A stretch of 64,000 nt of DNA from SHZI01 sp964417725 (GTDB lineage Bacteria; Pseudomonadota; Gammaproteobacteria; Steroidobacterales; GCA-2729495), in contig CAYQIV010000003.1 of NCBI GenBank assembly GCA_964417725.1, forward strand, positions 1 through 64,000, in the 5' to 3' direction. The notes beneath the pieces were generated by a model, which saw only the letters and a list, made by a program, of their open reading frames with translations, did not search any database and had not been told where the DNA came from. Below are positions 34,011-42,841 of the stretch, piece by piece. Position numbers and translations under genes: made by a program. Positions within the stretch are counted from its first letter, which is position 1. Every line of letters begins with the position of its first letter.

Positions 34011-36679
34011 GATTCTTCCTCGTACAGCGCAAGCTCATGCAGGCGCGTCAGCATGCCGAACTGGCTGTCGCCATATTCGCGGTCGTACGGGTTGACGCGG
34101 AAATCACCACGCGCGTATCGGTGCGCCAGCCCCTCCAGTTGTTCGCGCCACGCGGTGCACAGCGCCGTCCATCCCGGCTGCTTGTCGGGCAGGTATCCAT
34201 TGACGAACGCCTCGGGTTGCACCGTGCCCTCGAGCCCCATCGCATCGGGCGCCACGCCGGAAACCTTCAAACCGGCGGTCGTGAAGGCGAAAACGGCGAT
34301 GCCTTCGGCATGACCGGCCAGCGCATAGAGCGGCAACTGACAATCCTCGAGGCGATCCGGGCGCCAGCGCTTCACAGGCACCGCTGTCGACTTGTAATCG
34401 ATGACCAGCTGGCCGAGGCCAGGGTGCCGTTCGATGCGGTCGATGCGCAAGGTGAAGGTCAGCCCACCAATGGTCAGCGCATGGGGGACCTCGACCTGAA
34501 CCACGAACGGCATTCGTTGTATGTCGAGGTCGGCCAGTTGCCGGACTACCCCCCACAACCGCTCGTGCTCCAGTTCGCGGAGCGCGGCATGCCAGAGGCT
34601 GCCGTCGGGCAGAACCCTGGCGAGCACTGGCGCGATGGCCCGTTCGAAATGCTCGCGCAGGCGCAGCGGGTCTGTGGCCTTGAGTCCGCCTTCATATACG
34701 GGGTCGCGGTAGAGCTGTTCCAGCAACCCGTGCACCAGGTTGCCCCGGTCACGCCGGTCGAGCGGCAAGCGCGGGCGGGTGATTTCCCCGGCGTGCAGCC
34801 GTCCGGTGATGAAGGCCCTTGCCGGGCACTGGGCCTGCGCCGTCAGCGTACGGGCGCCACCCCGCACCGGGTGACCCTCCGGCAACACCCGGACCTGCTC
34901 GTCCGCCTCGACTGGCAGCGGCGGGGCCATCGCCGCGACGCTGGCGCGCAGGCGCGGCGGGTCGTGCGCCGCAATCTCTGCAACCGCTACTTCAGGTAAG
35001 GCATGGAGCAGCGTGCTGGTGCGCTGGACAACCTCATCCTGACTGGCCGGCCAGCTCACGAGCGCGGTCCCGGCGGCCGACAGGATCCTGGCCAGCCGGC
35101 GGGTCGCCAGCGCCTGGGTGCCCGCAGCGGTGCTTTCGGGCAATCCGGCACCACGCTGCAGCCCCAGCGGGATCAGGGCATCCGGCTGCGCGGCGCCGGG
35201 CCATTGCGATGCCGTCATGCCGGCAACCCAGATGCCGTCGAATGCCAGGCCGTCGGCTTCGCGCAGGCTCAGGATCTGCACCGCACCCGGGTGCGATTCC
35301 GGGTGAAAAACGCGCTGTCCGGCCATGTCCTGCAGCACGTGAAGCGCATCCGCCAACCACGCCGGCTGCTGCACGCGACTGGTGGCGGCATAGCCCGCCA
35401 AAAGCTCCTGCCATGCCGCCTGCACCTGCCACATCGCGCTGTCTGGCCGTATGTCGCCGGGCCATCCGGCCACCTCGAGACGCTGCATGAACCACGGCGC
35501 CCACTCATGTGCGGCACGCCGGTTGGAGGGGACGTCGCTGCACAAGGCGGCCATGCACCCGGCGAAAACCGGCGCATGCGGCGTGCAGTCGCTGGCCAGC
35601 CGGCTGATCTGCACGCGCATGCGCCCCTTCTCCCGCAGCCGCCACTCGATGCGCGCACGGGCCTGGGCCTCGTCTCCGTACCCACGGATGAACGGCGAGC
35701 GGAGCAGCTGGCTGGCGTCCCGCCAGTCGACCTCCCCACCGCTGGCCCCGAGCAGCAGCAGGGCTGCGTGGACCAGGGGATAGTCGGCCAGTGTCCTCGT
35801 GGCCGTCATTGCAACGGGCGATATCGCCGGCGGCGAGAGCGCCCACCCCGGGGCCAGCACGTCCAGACAGGCGCGCCGTGCGGCATCCCCACGGCCGGGC
35901 AGGTCGGCGAGGACGACGGCCACGCGTGCCGTCGGGCAGGCGTGGAGCTGGCCGTGGGCCCAGCGTGCGGCGCTGCGCAGCTCATCGTCGACATCGACAC
36001 AGGCGATGCGCCGGCCCGCAAGCGCCGCACCGTCGCCCGAAAGACGCACCACCCGGCAGCCGGCCGTCGTCAATGCCGCCGAGAGCCTCACCAGCACGGG
36101 TGGCCACGGATCGAAACCGGCAAACCCGATCCACGCGGCCGGCAAACGCAGGCGAGCGGCTTGCAGGTCGCTCGCGATACGTCGTGCCAGGCCGGCACTG
36201 TCGACCCACCTCCGGGCACTCAGTTCGGCGTCCATCTGTGCCGCCCAGCCGGCAAAACAGCGCTCATCGGCGGTTGCGGCAGCCTCTGCCAGCTGCGACG
36301 CACCGATCAGCCAGGCCTGGCAGGTGCGCCAGGCCTGCGCAACTTGTCCGGCAAGCGCCATCGGCTCGGCAATGAGCGACTCCCCCCCACCGGGGAGTGC
36401 GCCCCAGAGCAGCCGCATCTCGGCCTCGGACAACAGGTCAAGCTGCCCGGCCGGCGTGTCCTGGAGCAGCGCCTCCTCCCGGCATCGGTGCAGCCACGCC
36501 TCTATCGGCAACACGTCGGCGTCGGGCCATGCGTCCTTGCCCGCCTGCCGTTGCCGAATGTCGTGGGTCTCGCGCAGATGGCGCGCCAGGCGGGGTGTCG
36601 CCGTGATGACGGTGCCGCCGCCGGCGAGGACGTCCAGCGCACCGCCGGTCATCATCGCGCGCTGGCCTTGCGATGGCAC
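34007..36679 (-). CDS. addB: AddB-like PD-(D/E)xK nuclease subunit
   Basis: 890-aa partner of the AddA-like helicase. The N-terminal helicase-like region lacks Walker A (TVITATPRLARHLRE). Later parts read ILSLREADGLAFDGIWVAGMTASQWPG. The C-terminal nuclease region starts CPARAFITGRL, then GNLVHGLLEQLYRDP and LVIDYKST (Asp near 761), DCQLPLYALAG. The cysteine cluster that closes an Fe-S staple in Bacillus AddB is missing: the tail reads YDREYGDSQFG. It matches the short 'probable DNA repair protein' class of proteobacteria. The start is uncertain (36679, or Met residues eight to nine codons later). Confidence 0.88.
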   Translation of the reverse strand: MPSQGQRAMMTGGALDVLAGGGTVITATPRLARHLRETHDIRQRQAGKDAWPDADVLPIEAWLHRCREEALLQDTPAGQLDLLSEAEMRLLWGALPGGGESLIAEPMALAGQVAQAWRTCQAWLIGASQLAEAAATADERCFAGWAAQMDAELSARRWVDSAGLARRIASDLQAARLRLPAAWIGFAGFDPWPPVLVRLSAALTTAGCRVVRLSGDGAALAGRRIACVDVDDELRSAARWAHGQLHACPTARVAVVLADLPGRGDAARRACLDVLAPGWALSPPAISPVAMTATRTLADYPLVHAALLLLGASGGEVDWRDASQLLRSPFIRGYGDEAQARARIEWRLREKGRMRVQISRLASDCTPHAPVFAGCMAALCSDVPSNRRAAHEWAPWFMQRLEVAGWPGDIRPDSAMWQVQAAWQELLAGYAATSRVQQPAWLADALHVLQDMAGQRVFHPESHPGAVQILSLREADGLAFDGIWVAGMTASQWPGAAQPDALIPLGLQRGAGLPESTAAGTQALATRRLARILSAAGTALVSWPASQDEVVQRTSTLLHALPEVAVAEIAAHDPPRLRASVAAMAPPLPVEADEQVRVLPEGHPVRGGARTLTAQAQCPARAFITGRLHAGEITRPRLPLDRRDRGNLVHGLLEQLYRDPVYEGGLKATDPLRLREHFERAIAPVLARVLPDGSLWHAALRELEHERLWGVVRQLADLDIQRMPFVVQVEVPHALTIGGLTFTLRIDRIERHPGLGQLVIDYKSTAVPVKRWRPDRLEDCQLPLYALAGHAEGIAVFAFTTAGLKVSGVAPDAMGLEGTVQPEAFVNGYLPDKQPGWTALCTAWREQLEGLAHRYARGDFRVNPYDREYGDSQFGMLTRLHELALYEEES

Positions 36680-36693
36680 GCCATGATGGCAGT

Positions 36694-37947
36694 TCAGGCC
36701 GTGACGAGTGGTTGGTAGCTGTCGAGGAGATCCTCGATGCGGGAAAACACGTCACGCAACACCCCGGCATCGGGCAGGTTGGTGATCCGGAAATGATTGT
36801 TGTAATCGGTGTTGAAACTGCTGCCGGGCGCGACCAGCACGTGCTTCTGCTCGAGGAGGTCAAGGGCGAAGGCCTGGTCATCGAAGCTCGGCAGCGTGCC
36901 CGGACGGATGCCGAGGAAGGCGTACATGGCACCATCCAGTGGCGTCACGCTGAGGTAGCGGCTCGCCGCCACGGCCTCGAGTATGGCCGCCCTCGATTCA
37001 TGGAGCCGCCCACCAGGGGTGATCAGGTCCTTGATGCTCTGGTAGCCGCCGAGGGCGGTCTGCACCGCCCATTGCCCGGGGACATTGCTGCACAGGCGCA
37101 GCGAGGCGAGCAGGTCCAGCGCGTCGATGTAGGGCCGCGCGTGTTCGCGGTCCCCGCTCAGGGACACCCAGCCGACACGGAAACCACAGGCGCGATAGAC
37201 CTTCGACAGGCCGCTGAAGGTTGCGCAGAGCGTGTCATGGACCAGCGTGGCCATGGGGATGAAACGCGCCTCGTCGTAGGTCATCTGGTCGTAGATTTCG
37301 TCGCTGAAGACCACCAGACGATGGCGTTCGGCAACCTGTGCAATGGCCCGCAAAATGTCGGCGCCGTACACGGCCCCGGTCGGATTGTTCGGGTTGATGA
37401 CGACGATGGCGCGGGTGCGGGGCGTGACCAGCTGTTCGATGCGTGCCGGATCGGGAATGAAGTCGTCGGCCGGTGCGCAAGGGTAGTGGACGACACGCCC
37501 CTGGTTCAGCGTCACGCTGGCCGTCCACAACGGGTAGTCGGGGCTCGGCACCAGCACTTCGTCACCCGGGTCGAGCAAGCCGCGCAGGCACAGGTCGATG
37601 AGCTCACTGACCCCGTTGCCGATGAAAACCTCATCGGCCGTCACGCCCACGACGCCGCGCGCCTGCTGCTGCATGACGACAGCCTCGCGTGCCGGAAAAA
37701 TGCCCTTCTGGTGGCAATAGCCCTCGGCGTCATGGAGGTTTTCGATCATCGCCAGGCGCATCGTTTCCGGTGCCCTGAAACCGAAGCGTCCCGGGTTGCC
37801 GATGTTCAGGGAAACGATCTCGTAGCCGCGCCGTTCCATGTCCAGGGCCAGGCTCGCCAAGCGGCCACGGATTTCGTAACGCACGCCGTTGAGCGCCCGG
37901 CTGGGCCTGAACGTATTGACTGAATCGCGGCTGCTCGGGAGGGTCAT
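36694..37947 (-). CDS. class I/II PLP-dependent aminotransferase (AlaA-like)
   Basis: 417-aa fold type I aminotransferase. It has YEIVSLNIGNPGRFGFRAP, GNGVSELIDLCLRGLL, the PLP-site PSPDYPLW, NPNNPTGAVY, FSDEIYDQM and the Schiff-base Lys in TFSGLSKVYRACGFRVGW, ending with FRITNLPD (Arg for carboxylate). The pattern is closest to glutamate-pyruvate (AlaA-type) aminotransferases. I chose the ATG at 37947; the open frame upstream is antisense to the MFS gene. Its start overlaps the MFS stop. Confidence 0.92.
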   Translation of the reverse strand: MTLPSSRDSVNTFRPSRALNGVRYEIRGRLASLALDMERRGYEIVSLNIGNPGRFGFRAPETMRLAMIENLHDAEGYCHQKGIFPAREAVVMQQQARGVVGVTADEVFIGNGVSELIDLCLRGLLDPGDEVLVPSPDYPLWTASVTLNQGRVVHYPCAPADDFIPDPARIEQLVTPRTRAIVVINPNNPTGAVYGADILRAIAQVAERHRLVVFSDEIYDQMTYDEARFIPMATLVHDTLCATFSGLSKVYRACGFRVGWVSLSGDREHARPYIDALDLLASLRLCSNVPGQWAVQTALGGYQSIKDLITPGGRLHESRAAILEAVAASRYLSVTPLDGAMYAFLGIRPGTLPSFDDQAFALDLLEQKHVLVAPGSSFNTDYNNHFRITNLPDAGVLRDVFSRIEDLLDSYQPLVTA

Positions 37948-39203
37948 GATGCTGTCACTCGTCGCGCGGGTAGATGAAAGCGTGTCGCGATCAGGAACGC
38001 CGTGCCGACCAGGCCGGCGATGACCATGAATGCGACATCGTAGGAACCGAAGCGATCGTACATGAGGCCGGTGAGAAACGGACCCATGCCGCCACCAAAA
38101 GTGTCGAGCACGGTGATGGTGCCGAGGATCTTGCCGAGATCCCGCAGCCCGAAGGCATCGGCGGCAAGGAGTTGCAGCAGCGTATAGAGCCCGCCCCAGC
38201 CCAGGCCGACCAGCACCAGCGCGGGCCAGAAAGCCACCTGCCCGGTGTTGACCAGCAGGAGCGCGCCGGCGGCCATGATACCCAGCGCGCCGAGGAACAC
38301 CGTCCGGCGCGGCAACCACTCGGTGAGCATGCCGCTGATGATCTTGCCGGCGAGTCCCAGCAGGAACATCAGCCCGACGCCACGGCCAGCCGTGGCCGGA
38401 TCGAAGCCCTGCCCGCGCATGTGCAGGAACAGGTGGGTGGCCATGGCCAGGATGGCATAGAACGTACACATGGCCACCAGGGCCAGGATCCAGAAGTTGG
38501 CGCTGCCCAGCGCCTCGCGGAAGGTCAGGCCCTCACCCGGTCCAGTGCCCTTGACCAACGTGCCGGAGCCGCCCGCAGCCGGCGGCTCGCGCATCACCAG
38601 CAGGACCACAGGAACCATCAGCAGTGGAATCAGCGCGATCCATGCGAACGCATCGCGCCAGCCGAACTCGGCGATCAGCCAGACATTGATCTGCGGGAAT
38701 GCGGCATTGCCGAGGCTGGTCCCTGCCAGCGCGATGCCGATCGCCGTCCCGCGTCGGTGCACGAACCAGCGCGACACGATCATGACGTTGACGACGAGCC
38801 CCGCGCTGGCCAGCGACATGGCGATCAGCACGTGGATGCCGTAGATTCCGCCAAGGCTGGCGACACCGGCGTAGAGCCAGTGGGCGGCGGTTAGACATAA
38901 AAGCCCGGCGATCATCAGCGGCCTGACGCCGAAGCGGTCGGCGAGCGTACCGGCAAAGGGCGCGAGGAGACCGCTACCGAAGAGCGTGATCGTGTCACGA
39001 AACTTCAGCGCCCCGCGCAGGCCTTCAGCCCCCCTGTCCTCGGCGAGCAGTGCCAGCAGTTCTTCGTCAAAGACCGTGAGGCCGCTCAGCGCCATCCCGT
39101 TGGTGATCCACAGAAGGACACCGCTGGCGATGACGATGATCCAGCCGTGGTGGAAGCCGGCGCGGTACGCCGGCGTAACGCGCCCGGGCTCGGGTGAACG
39201 CAT
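37944..39203 (-). CDS. MFS transporter (monocarboxylate/oxalate-formate-like)
   Basis: 419-aa twelve-helix transporter. MFS motifs are visible: LADRFGVRPLMIAGLL after helix 2, RGTAIGIALAGTSLGNAAFPQ in helix 4-5, and LTEWLPRRTVFLGALGI at the start of the second half. The layout resembles monocarboxylate or oxalate/formate-type carriers. I chose the ATG at 39203 (MRSPEPGRVTPAYRAGF); the longer open frame upstream is unlikely. Translationally coupled with the aminotransferase, so it may import a keto or amino acid (inference). It is divergent from the first VOC gene across a 161-bp AT-rich gap. Confidence 0.88.
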   Translation of the reverse strand: MRSPEPGRVTPAYRAGFHHGWIIVIASGVLLWITNGMALSGLTVFDEELLALLAEDRGAEGLRGALKFRDTITLFGSGLLAPFAGTLADRFGVRPLMIAGLLCLTAAHWLYAGVASLGGIYGIHVLIAMSLASAGLVVNVMIVSRWFVHRRGTAIGIALAGTSLGNAAFPQINVWLIAEFGWRDAFAWIALIPLLMVPVVLLVMREPPAAGGSGTLVKGTGPGEGLTFREALGSANFWILALVAMCTFYAILAMATHLFLHMRGQGFDPATAGRGVGLMFLLGLAGKIISGMLTEWLPRRTVFLGALGIMAAGALLLVNTGQVAFWPALVLVGLGWGGLYTLLQLLAADAFGLRDLGKILGTITVLDTFGGGMGPFLTGLMYDRFGSYDVAFMVIAGLVGTAFLIATRFHLPARRVTAS

Positions 39204-39364
39204 CCGGGACAACCCCTGTTCAGCGGGCCGCCAACATACAAGAATCGATGATGGGCGACAAAACCACGACAGCCCGTGGGCCGCTAGTCCGGGCCGGGTA
39301 TGATGGCCGTCGGTCTTGCGGGGCAATACTTGAATAACAATTCTAATCAACTTGTTCTAATAAA
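39204..39364. promoter_or_regulatory. divergent intergenic region with AT-rich promoter-like stretch
   Basis: Bases 39326-39364, reading into the first codons of the VOC gene (to about 39400), are very AT-rich compared with the surroundings (TTGAATAACAATTC, then TTCTAATAAA just before the ATG at 39365). I see no Shine-Dalgarno sequence before that ATG. Promoter elements for both divergent genes probably lie here, but no clear -35/-10 pair can be fixed. Confidence 0.4.
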
Positions 39365-40276
39365 ATGCTGAATTCAATATATATCGTCACGTTGATTGTT
39401 AGCGCCCTCAACGATGTGTCGGCGGCCTGGCAGGCCCAGCTCGGCTATCACCCCGTCCACGAAGGACTGGTCAGCAACGCCGTTGCCACGCGCTGGGATG
39501 CCCCGGCAATGACCGGCCGGCCTTTCATGATCCTCGCACCAGCGAGCGGCAGCCCGGTGCTGGTGCGTCTGATCGAGGATGCGGACAGCGAATTCCCCCG
39601 CCCTGGCACCACCCACGGCTGGAACGCCATCGAGCTGCTGGCCACCGACCCCGACGCCCTGGCCGAACGCCTCGCTGATGGCCCGTATGAGGTCGTCGGC
39701 GCACCCCGCAACCTGTGGCCTGCGCCGGACGCGCCGCGGGCCATGCAGGCACTGGGGCCGGCAGGCGAACTGCTCTACTTCACGCGGGTCTCGCCACGCA
39801 GCTTCGACATGCCGATGCGGCCCGCGACAACCCCGGTCGACCGGGTCTTCATCGTGGTCGTCGGCGGCCCGTCGATCACGACATTGCGTGATTTCTACGG
39901 TGGGAATCTCGGCCTTCGGCTGGGGCCGACGCAGGCCTTTGCCATCACCACGTTGTCACGCGCCCTGGGCCTGCCCCCGGCGACGACCTACCCGCTGGCC
40001 ACGGCGAGTCTGCCGCAGGATTTCCTCGTGGAGCTCGACGGGTATCCGCCGCAGGCCGAATCCCGCAGGGTACGGCCCGGTCACTTGCCGGACGGCGTGG
40101 CCATGGTCGGTTTTTCCGCTCCGGACATCGACGCGCTGCCGGTCGCGTGGCGGGCTGCCCCGGCCCGCCTCGACGAGTTCCCCTACAACGGCCGGCGCGC
40201 GGCCGTGACGGTCGGACCAGCCGGGGAATGGGTCGAGGTCATTGCCACCGGCCTGCCCGGGCCGTCACCCCGCTGA
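39365..40276 (+). CDS. two-lobed VOC (glyoxalase/extradiol dioxygenase fold) protein
   Basis: 303-aa protein of the vicinal oxygen chelate superfamily with two lobes: IVSALNDVSAAWQAQLGY to ELLYFTRV, and VDRVFIVVVGGPSITTLRDFY to EWVEVI. HGWNAIELL and the GPAGELLYFTRV strand end resemble glyoxalase-type metal sites, but a full His-His-Glu set is not certain. A clear paralogue lies at 59708-60601 sharing HGWNAIEL, VDRxFIV(V/I)VGG and the same length. The function is unknown. The start has no SD, but the first strand of the fold begins here, so the ATG at 39365 is kept. Confidence 0.82.
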   Translation: MLNSIYIVTLIVSALNDVSAAWQAQLGYHPVHEGLVSNAVATRWDAPAMTGRPFMILAPASGSPVLVRLIEDADSEFPRPGTTHGWNAIELLATDPDALAERLADGPYEVVGAPRNLWPAPDAPRAMQALGPAGELLYFTRVSPRSFDMPMRPATTPVDRVFIVVVGGPSITTLRDFYGGNLGLRLGPTQAFAITTLSRALGLPPATTYPLATASLPQDFLVELDGYPPQAESRRVRPGHLPDGVAMVGFSAPDIDALPVAWRAAPARLDEFPYNGRRAAVTVGPAGEWVEVIATGLPGPSPR

Positions 40277-40278
40277 GG

Positions 40279-41025
40279 TCAGGCAACTGCACTTTCACGG
40301 GTCAGCGACACCAGTTCATAGGCGGTCAGCATGTACCCGCCGATGACGCCCTTGAGGAAAATGAAGTCGCCATCCGCCGTACACCAGATGTCGTACGGCG
40401 GGTGGGCTTCCGGCAGGCCCGGCGAGGACACGAAGCGGTAATGCAGGGCATCGAAACGCCCGGCCTCGACCTCGATCACCTCTTCGCCGACATATTCGAC
40501 ACCGAAGCCGATGCGGAACAGCATCGGACCCGTCGCACCGCGATGGTCGGGTGAGGACAACAACATCTCGTCGATGCTCTGTACCCCGGGCCCCTTGTTG
40601 CGGTCGAAGAGCTGCATGTGCCATGCATCACAAACGATGGCGTGATTCTGGAAAGCACGCAGCCTGCCACTGGTTTCCATGCGCTGCGTGACACGGCCAT
40701 CGAGCGCCGTCCAGGTCTCACACTCGGCAAAATCGCGGCCAAAACGAAACCAGCCGCTGCCGGTGAAGCGGTCGTTGACCGACAGGCGCACGAAGCAGTC
40801 GGTCGGCATCCAGTCGGCATCGAGGCTGTAGCAGATGTCGCGCATGACGCTCGGCCGATCGTCGATCTCCGAATGCGCCATGCAGGTGCGTGTGCCATCG
40901 GTGTGCACCGTGATGTGGAAGTGCTCGCGGCCGCGTTCCTGGTCGAGCCGGTCCGGCTTGCGGCTCGTGTAGCGGATGGTGCCGCGGACGACGCGATGGT
41001 CGCGCTGGAGGATGCTGCTGCTCAT
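40279..41025 (-). CDS. conserved hypothetical protein (single-domain, beta-rich)
   Basis: 248-aa soluble protein without signal peptide or membrane span. The sequence is beta-rich and aromatic (VVRGTIRYTSRKPDRL, GSGWFRFGRDF, MLFRIGFGVEYVGEEVIEV). It ends DIWCTADGDFIFLKGVIGGYMLTAYELVSL, which resembles a lipocalin-like or DUF3108-like barrel in which a ligand might bind. I do not recognise the family. It is convergent with the first VOC gene, two bases apart, and upstream of it lies the rhodanese gene on the same strand. Confidence 0.75.
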   Translation of the reverse strand: MSSSILQRDHRVVRGTIRYTSRKPDRLDQERGREHFHITVHTDGTRTCMAHSEIDDRPSVMRDICYSLDADWMPTDCFVRLSVNDRFTGSGWFRFGRDFAECETWTALDGRVTQRMETSGRLRAFQNHAIVCDAWHMQLFDRNKGPGVQSIDEMLLSSPDHRGATGPMLFRIGFGVEYVGEEVIEVEAGRFDALHYRFVSSPGLPEAHPPYDIWCTADGDFIFLKGVIGGYMLTAYELVSLTRESAVA

Positions 41026-41115
41026 GAGGTGTCCTGGATCAGGTGGTGAAGAGAATATGGCAGTGAATGGCGCGACACTTTACGGCCATCAGCCGGCGGC
41101 GCCAACCCGCAGGAG

Positions 41116-41985
41116 TCAGTGGCGTGCCACGGGCCGGGCCGGGTCGGTGATCCACTCGCTCCATGAACCGGCGTAGAGCGCCGCACCCGGAAAGCCGCCC
41201 AGCGTCAGGGCGAAGATGCCATGACAGGCCGTGATGCCCGAGCCGCACATGACCACCAGCGGCGCCGTGCGACCCTCCAGCAGCGCCGTGAAGTGCCGGT
41301 TCAGTGCCTCGGCAGGCAGGAAGCGGCCTTGCGCATCGATGCACGCCTGAAAGGGGGCATTGATCGCGCCGGGAACATGTCCGGCCACCGGATCGATGGG
41401 TTCGACCTCACCGGCATAACGTGCCTCGGCACGGACATCCAGCAGGGTCACGGTGCCCGCTGCCAGCCGTTGCTCGAGGGTTGACGTATCCATCACCGGC
41501 ATGCCACCCGGACGCCCGCCGTAGGGCGGGGCCGGGGCGATACAGGGCGCATCTTCGGTCAGCGGCAGCCCGGCGGCCTGCCAGGCCGCCAGACCACCGT
41601 CGAGCAGCGAGACCTGCCGGTGCCCGAGAAACCGCAGCAGCCACCACAGTCGGGCGGCGAAAGCCCCGCCGTGCGCATCATGGACAACCACATGGTGCCC
41701 CTCGCCGATGCCCAGCATCGCCAGCGTCCGGCGCAGCCGGGCCAACGGCGGCAAGGGGTGCCGGCCCGTGGTCGGGCCTCGAGGGCCGGCGAGGTCGTGA
41801 TCGAGGTGAGCATGGCGCGCTCCCGGAATATGGCCCGCCGCATACGCCGCCCGACCGGCCTGCGGGGCCATGAGGTCGAAGCGGCAATCGACGACGACCA
41901 GGGCGGGGTCGCCCTGCAGCGCCGCGAGTGCCTGGGCGGTGATCAGCGACGGCTGCGGCCCTCGCCCGGACGTCCCGTGATCCAA
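41116..41985 (-). CDS. sseA: thiosulfate/3-mercaptopyruvate sulfurtransferase (two rhodanese domains)
   Basis: 289-aa tandem rhodanese enzyme that transfers sulfane sulfur. The inactive N-terminal domain contains VVVDCRFDLM, AYAAGHIPGARHAHLD and VVVHDAHGGAFAARLWW. The C-terminal active domain has LLDVRAEARYAGE, AGHVPGAINAPF and the active-site loop C247GSGITAC. The CGSG(I/V)TA loop points to 3-mercaptopyruvate rather than thiosulfate. It is divergent from etfB, 75 bp apart. Confidence 0.9.
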   Translation of the reverse strand: MDHGTSGRGPQPSLITAQALAALQGDPALVVVDCRFDLMAPQAGRAAYAAGHIPGARHAHLDHDLAGPRGPTTGRHPLPPLARLRRTLAMLGIGEGHHVVVHDAHGGAFAARLWWLLRFLGHRQVSLLDGGLAAWQAAGLPLTEDAPCIAPAPPYGGRPGGMPVMDTSTLEQRLAAGTVTLLDVRAEARYAGEVEPIDPVAGHVPGAINAPFQACIDAQGRFLPAEALNRHFTALLEGRTAPLVVMCGSGITACHGIFALTLGGFPGAALYAGSWSEWITDPARPVARH

Positions 41986-42060
41986 TGCGCATCTCCTGGA
42001 AACTTGTCCCGGCCGGCGAAGTTACCGACAATGGCGCCCTTTTGCGGCACCGGCCTCTCA

Positions 42061-42816
42061 ATGAAGAAGATCATCGTATGCCTGAAGCGCGTCGTCGACT
42101 ATAACGTCCGGATACGCGTCAAGCCCGACAACAGCGGCGTGGTCACCGAAGGATTGAAGATGAGCATCAATCCTTTCGACGAGATCGCCCTCGAGGAAGC
42201 GCTGCGCATCCGCGAGGGTGGCCAGGCCGGGGAAATCATCGCCGTGACCATCGGCCCCGATGACTGCCAGCAGCAGCTGCGTACCGGCCTGGCGATGGGC
42301 GCCGACCGCGCCATCCTCGTCCAGCACGACGGCGAGCCCCTGGAACCGCTGGGGGTCGCGCGCGTGTTGCACAGGCTGGTGGAGCGCGAGCAGCCTGATC
42401 TGGTCATGCTCGGCAAGCAGGCCATCGACGACGACTGCAACCAGACCGGCCAGATGCTCGCAGCCCTGTGGGACCGCCCGCAGGCCACCTTTGCCTCGAA
42501 AGTCGAGATCCATGATGGGACAGCCCGCGTCACCCGCGAGGTCGATGCCGGGCTCGATGTCATCGACATCGACCTGCCGGCCGTGATCACCAGCGACCTG
42601 CGTCTCAACGAGCCGCGCTACGTCAAGCTGCCGGATATCATGAAGGCAAAGAAGAAGCCCATCGAGACCCTCCGCCTCGAGTCGCTGGGCGCCGACACGG
42701 CATGCCAGCTGCGGATTGTCCGCCACGACGCACCGGCGACGCGCCAGAAGGGCGTCATCGTCAAGGACGTCACCGCACTCCTCGCTGCGCTGCGCGACCG
42801 CGGCGTCCTGAAATGA
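42061..42816 (+). CDS. etfB: electron transfer flavoprotein beta subunit
   Basis: 251-aa AMP-binding subunit of the heterodimeric flavoprotein that takes electrons from acyl-CoA dehydrogenases. Typical features: KIIVCLKRVVDYNVRIRV, SINPFDEIALEEALR, VTIGPDDCQQQLRTGLAMGADRAI, LGKQAIDDDCNQTGQMLAALW and VITSDLRLNEPRYVKLPDIMKAKKKP (the recognition loop). I chose the ATG at 42061; the open frame upstream is antisense to sseA. It is in an operon with etfA. Confidence 0.97.
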   Translation: MKKIIVCLKRVVDYNVRIRVKPDNSGVVTEGLKMSINPFDEIALEEALRIREGGQAGEIIAVTIGPDDCQQQLRTGLAMGADRAILVQHDGEPLEPLGVARVLHRLVEREQPDLVMLGKQAIDDDCNQTGQMLAALWDRPQATFASKVEIHDGTARVTREVDAGLDVIDIDLPAVITSDLRLNEPRYVKLPDIMKAKKKPIETLRLESLGADTACQLRIVRHDAPATRQKGVIVKDVTALLAALRDRGVLK

Positions 42817-42841
42817 ACATCGAAGTCGAGGCATCAAGGCC

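Noticed and set aside
32679..34313. 544-aa plus-strand open frame opposite addA
   Set aside because: Antisense mirror frame with no motifs; addA carries all helicase motifs in order.
35003..36718. 571-aa plus-strand open frame opposite addB
   Set aside because: Same pattern of a GC-driven mirror frame; no domain or initiation signal.
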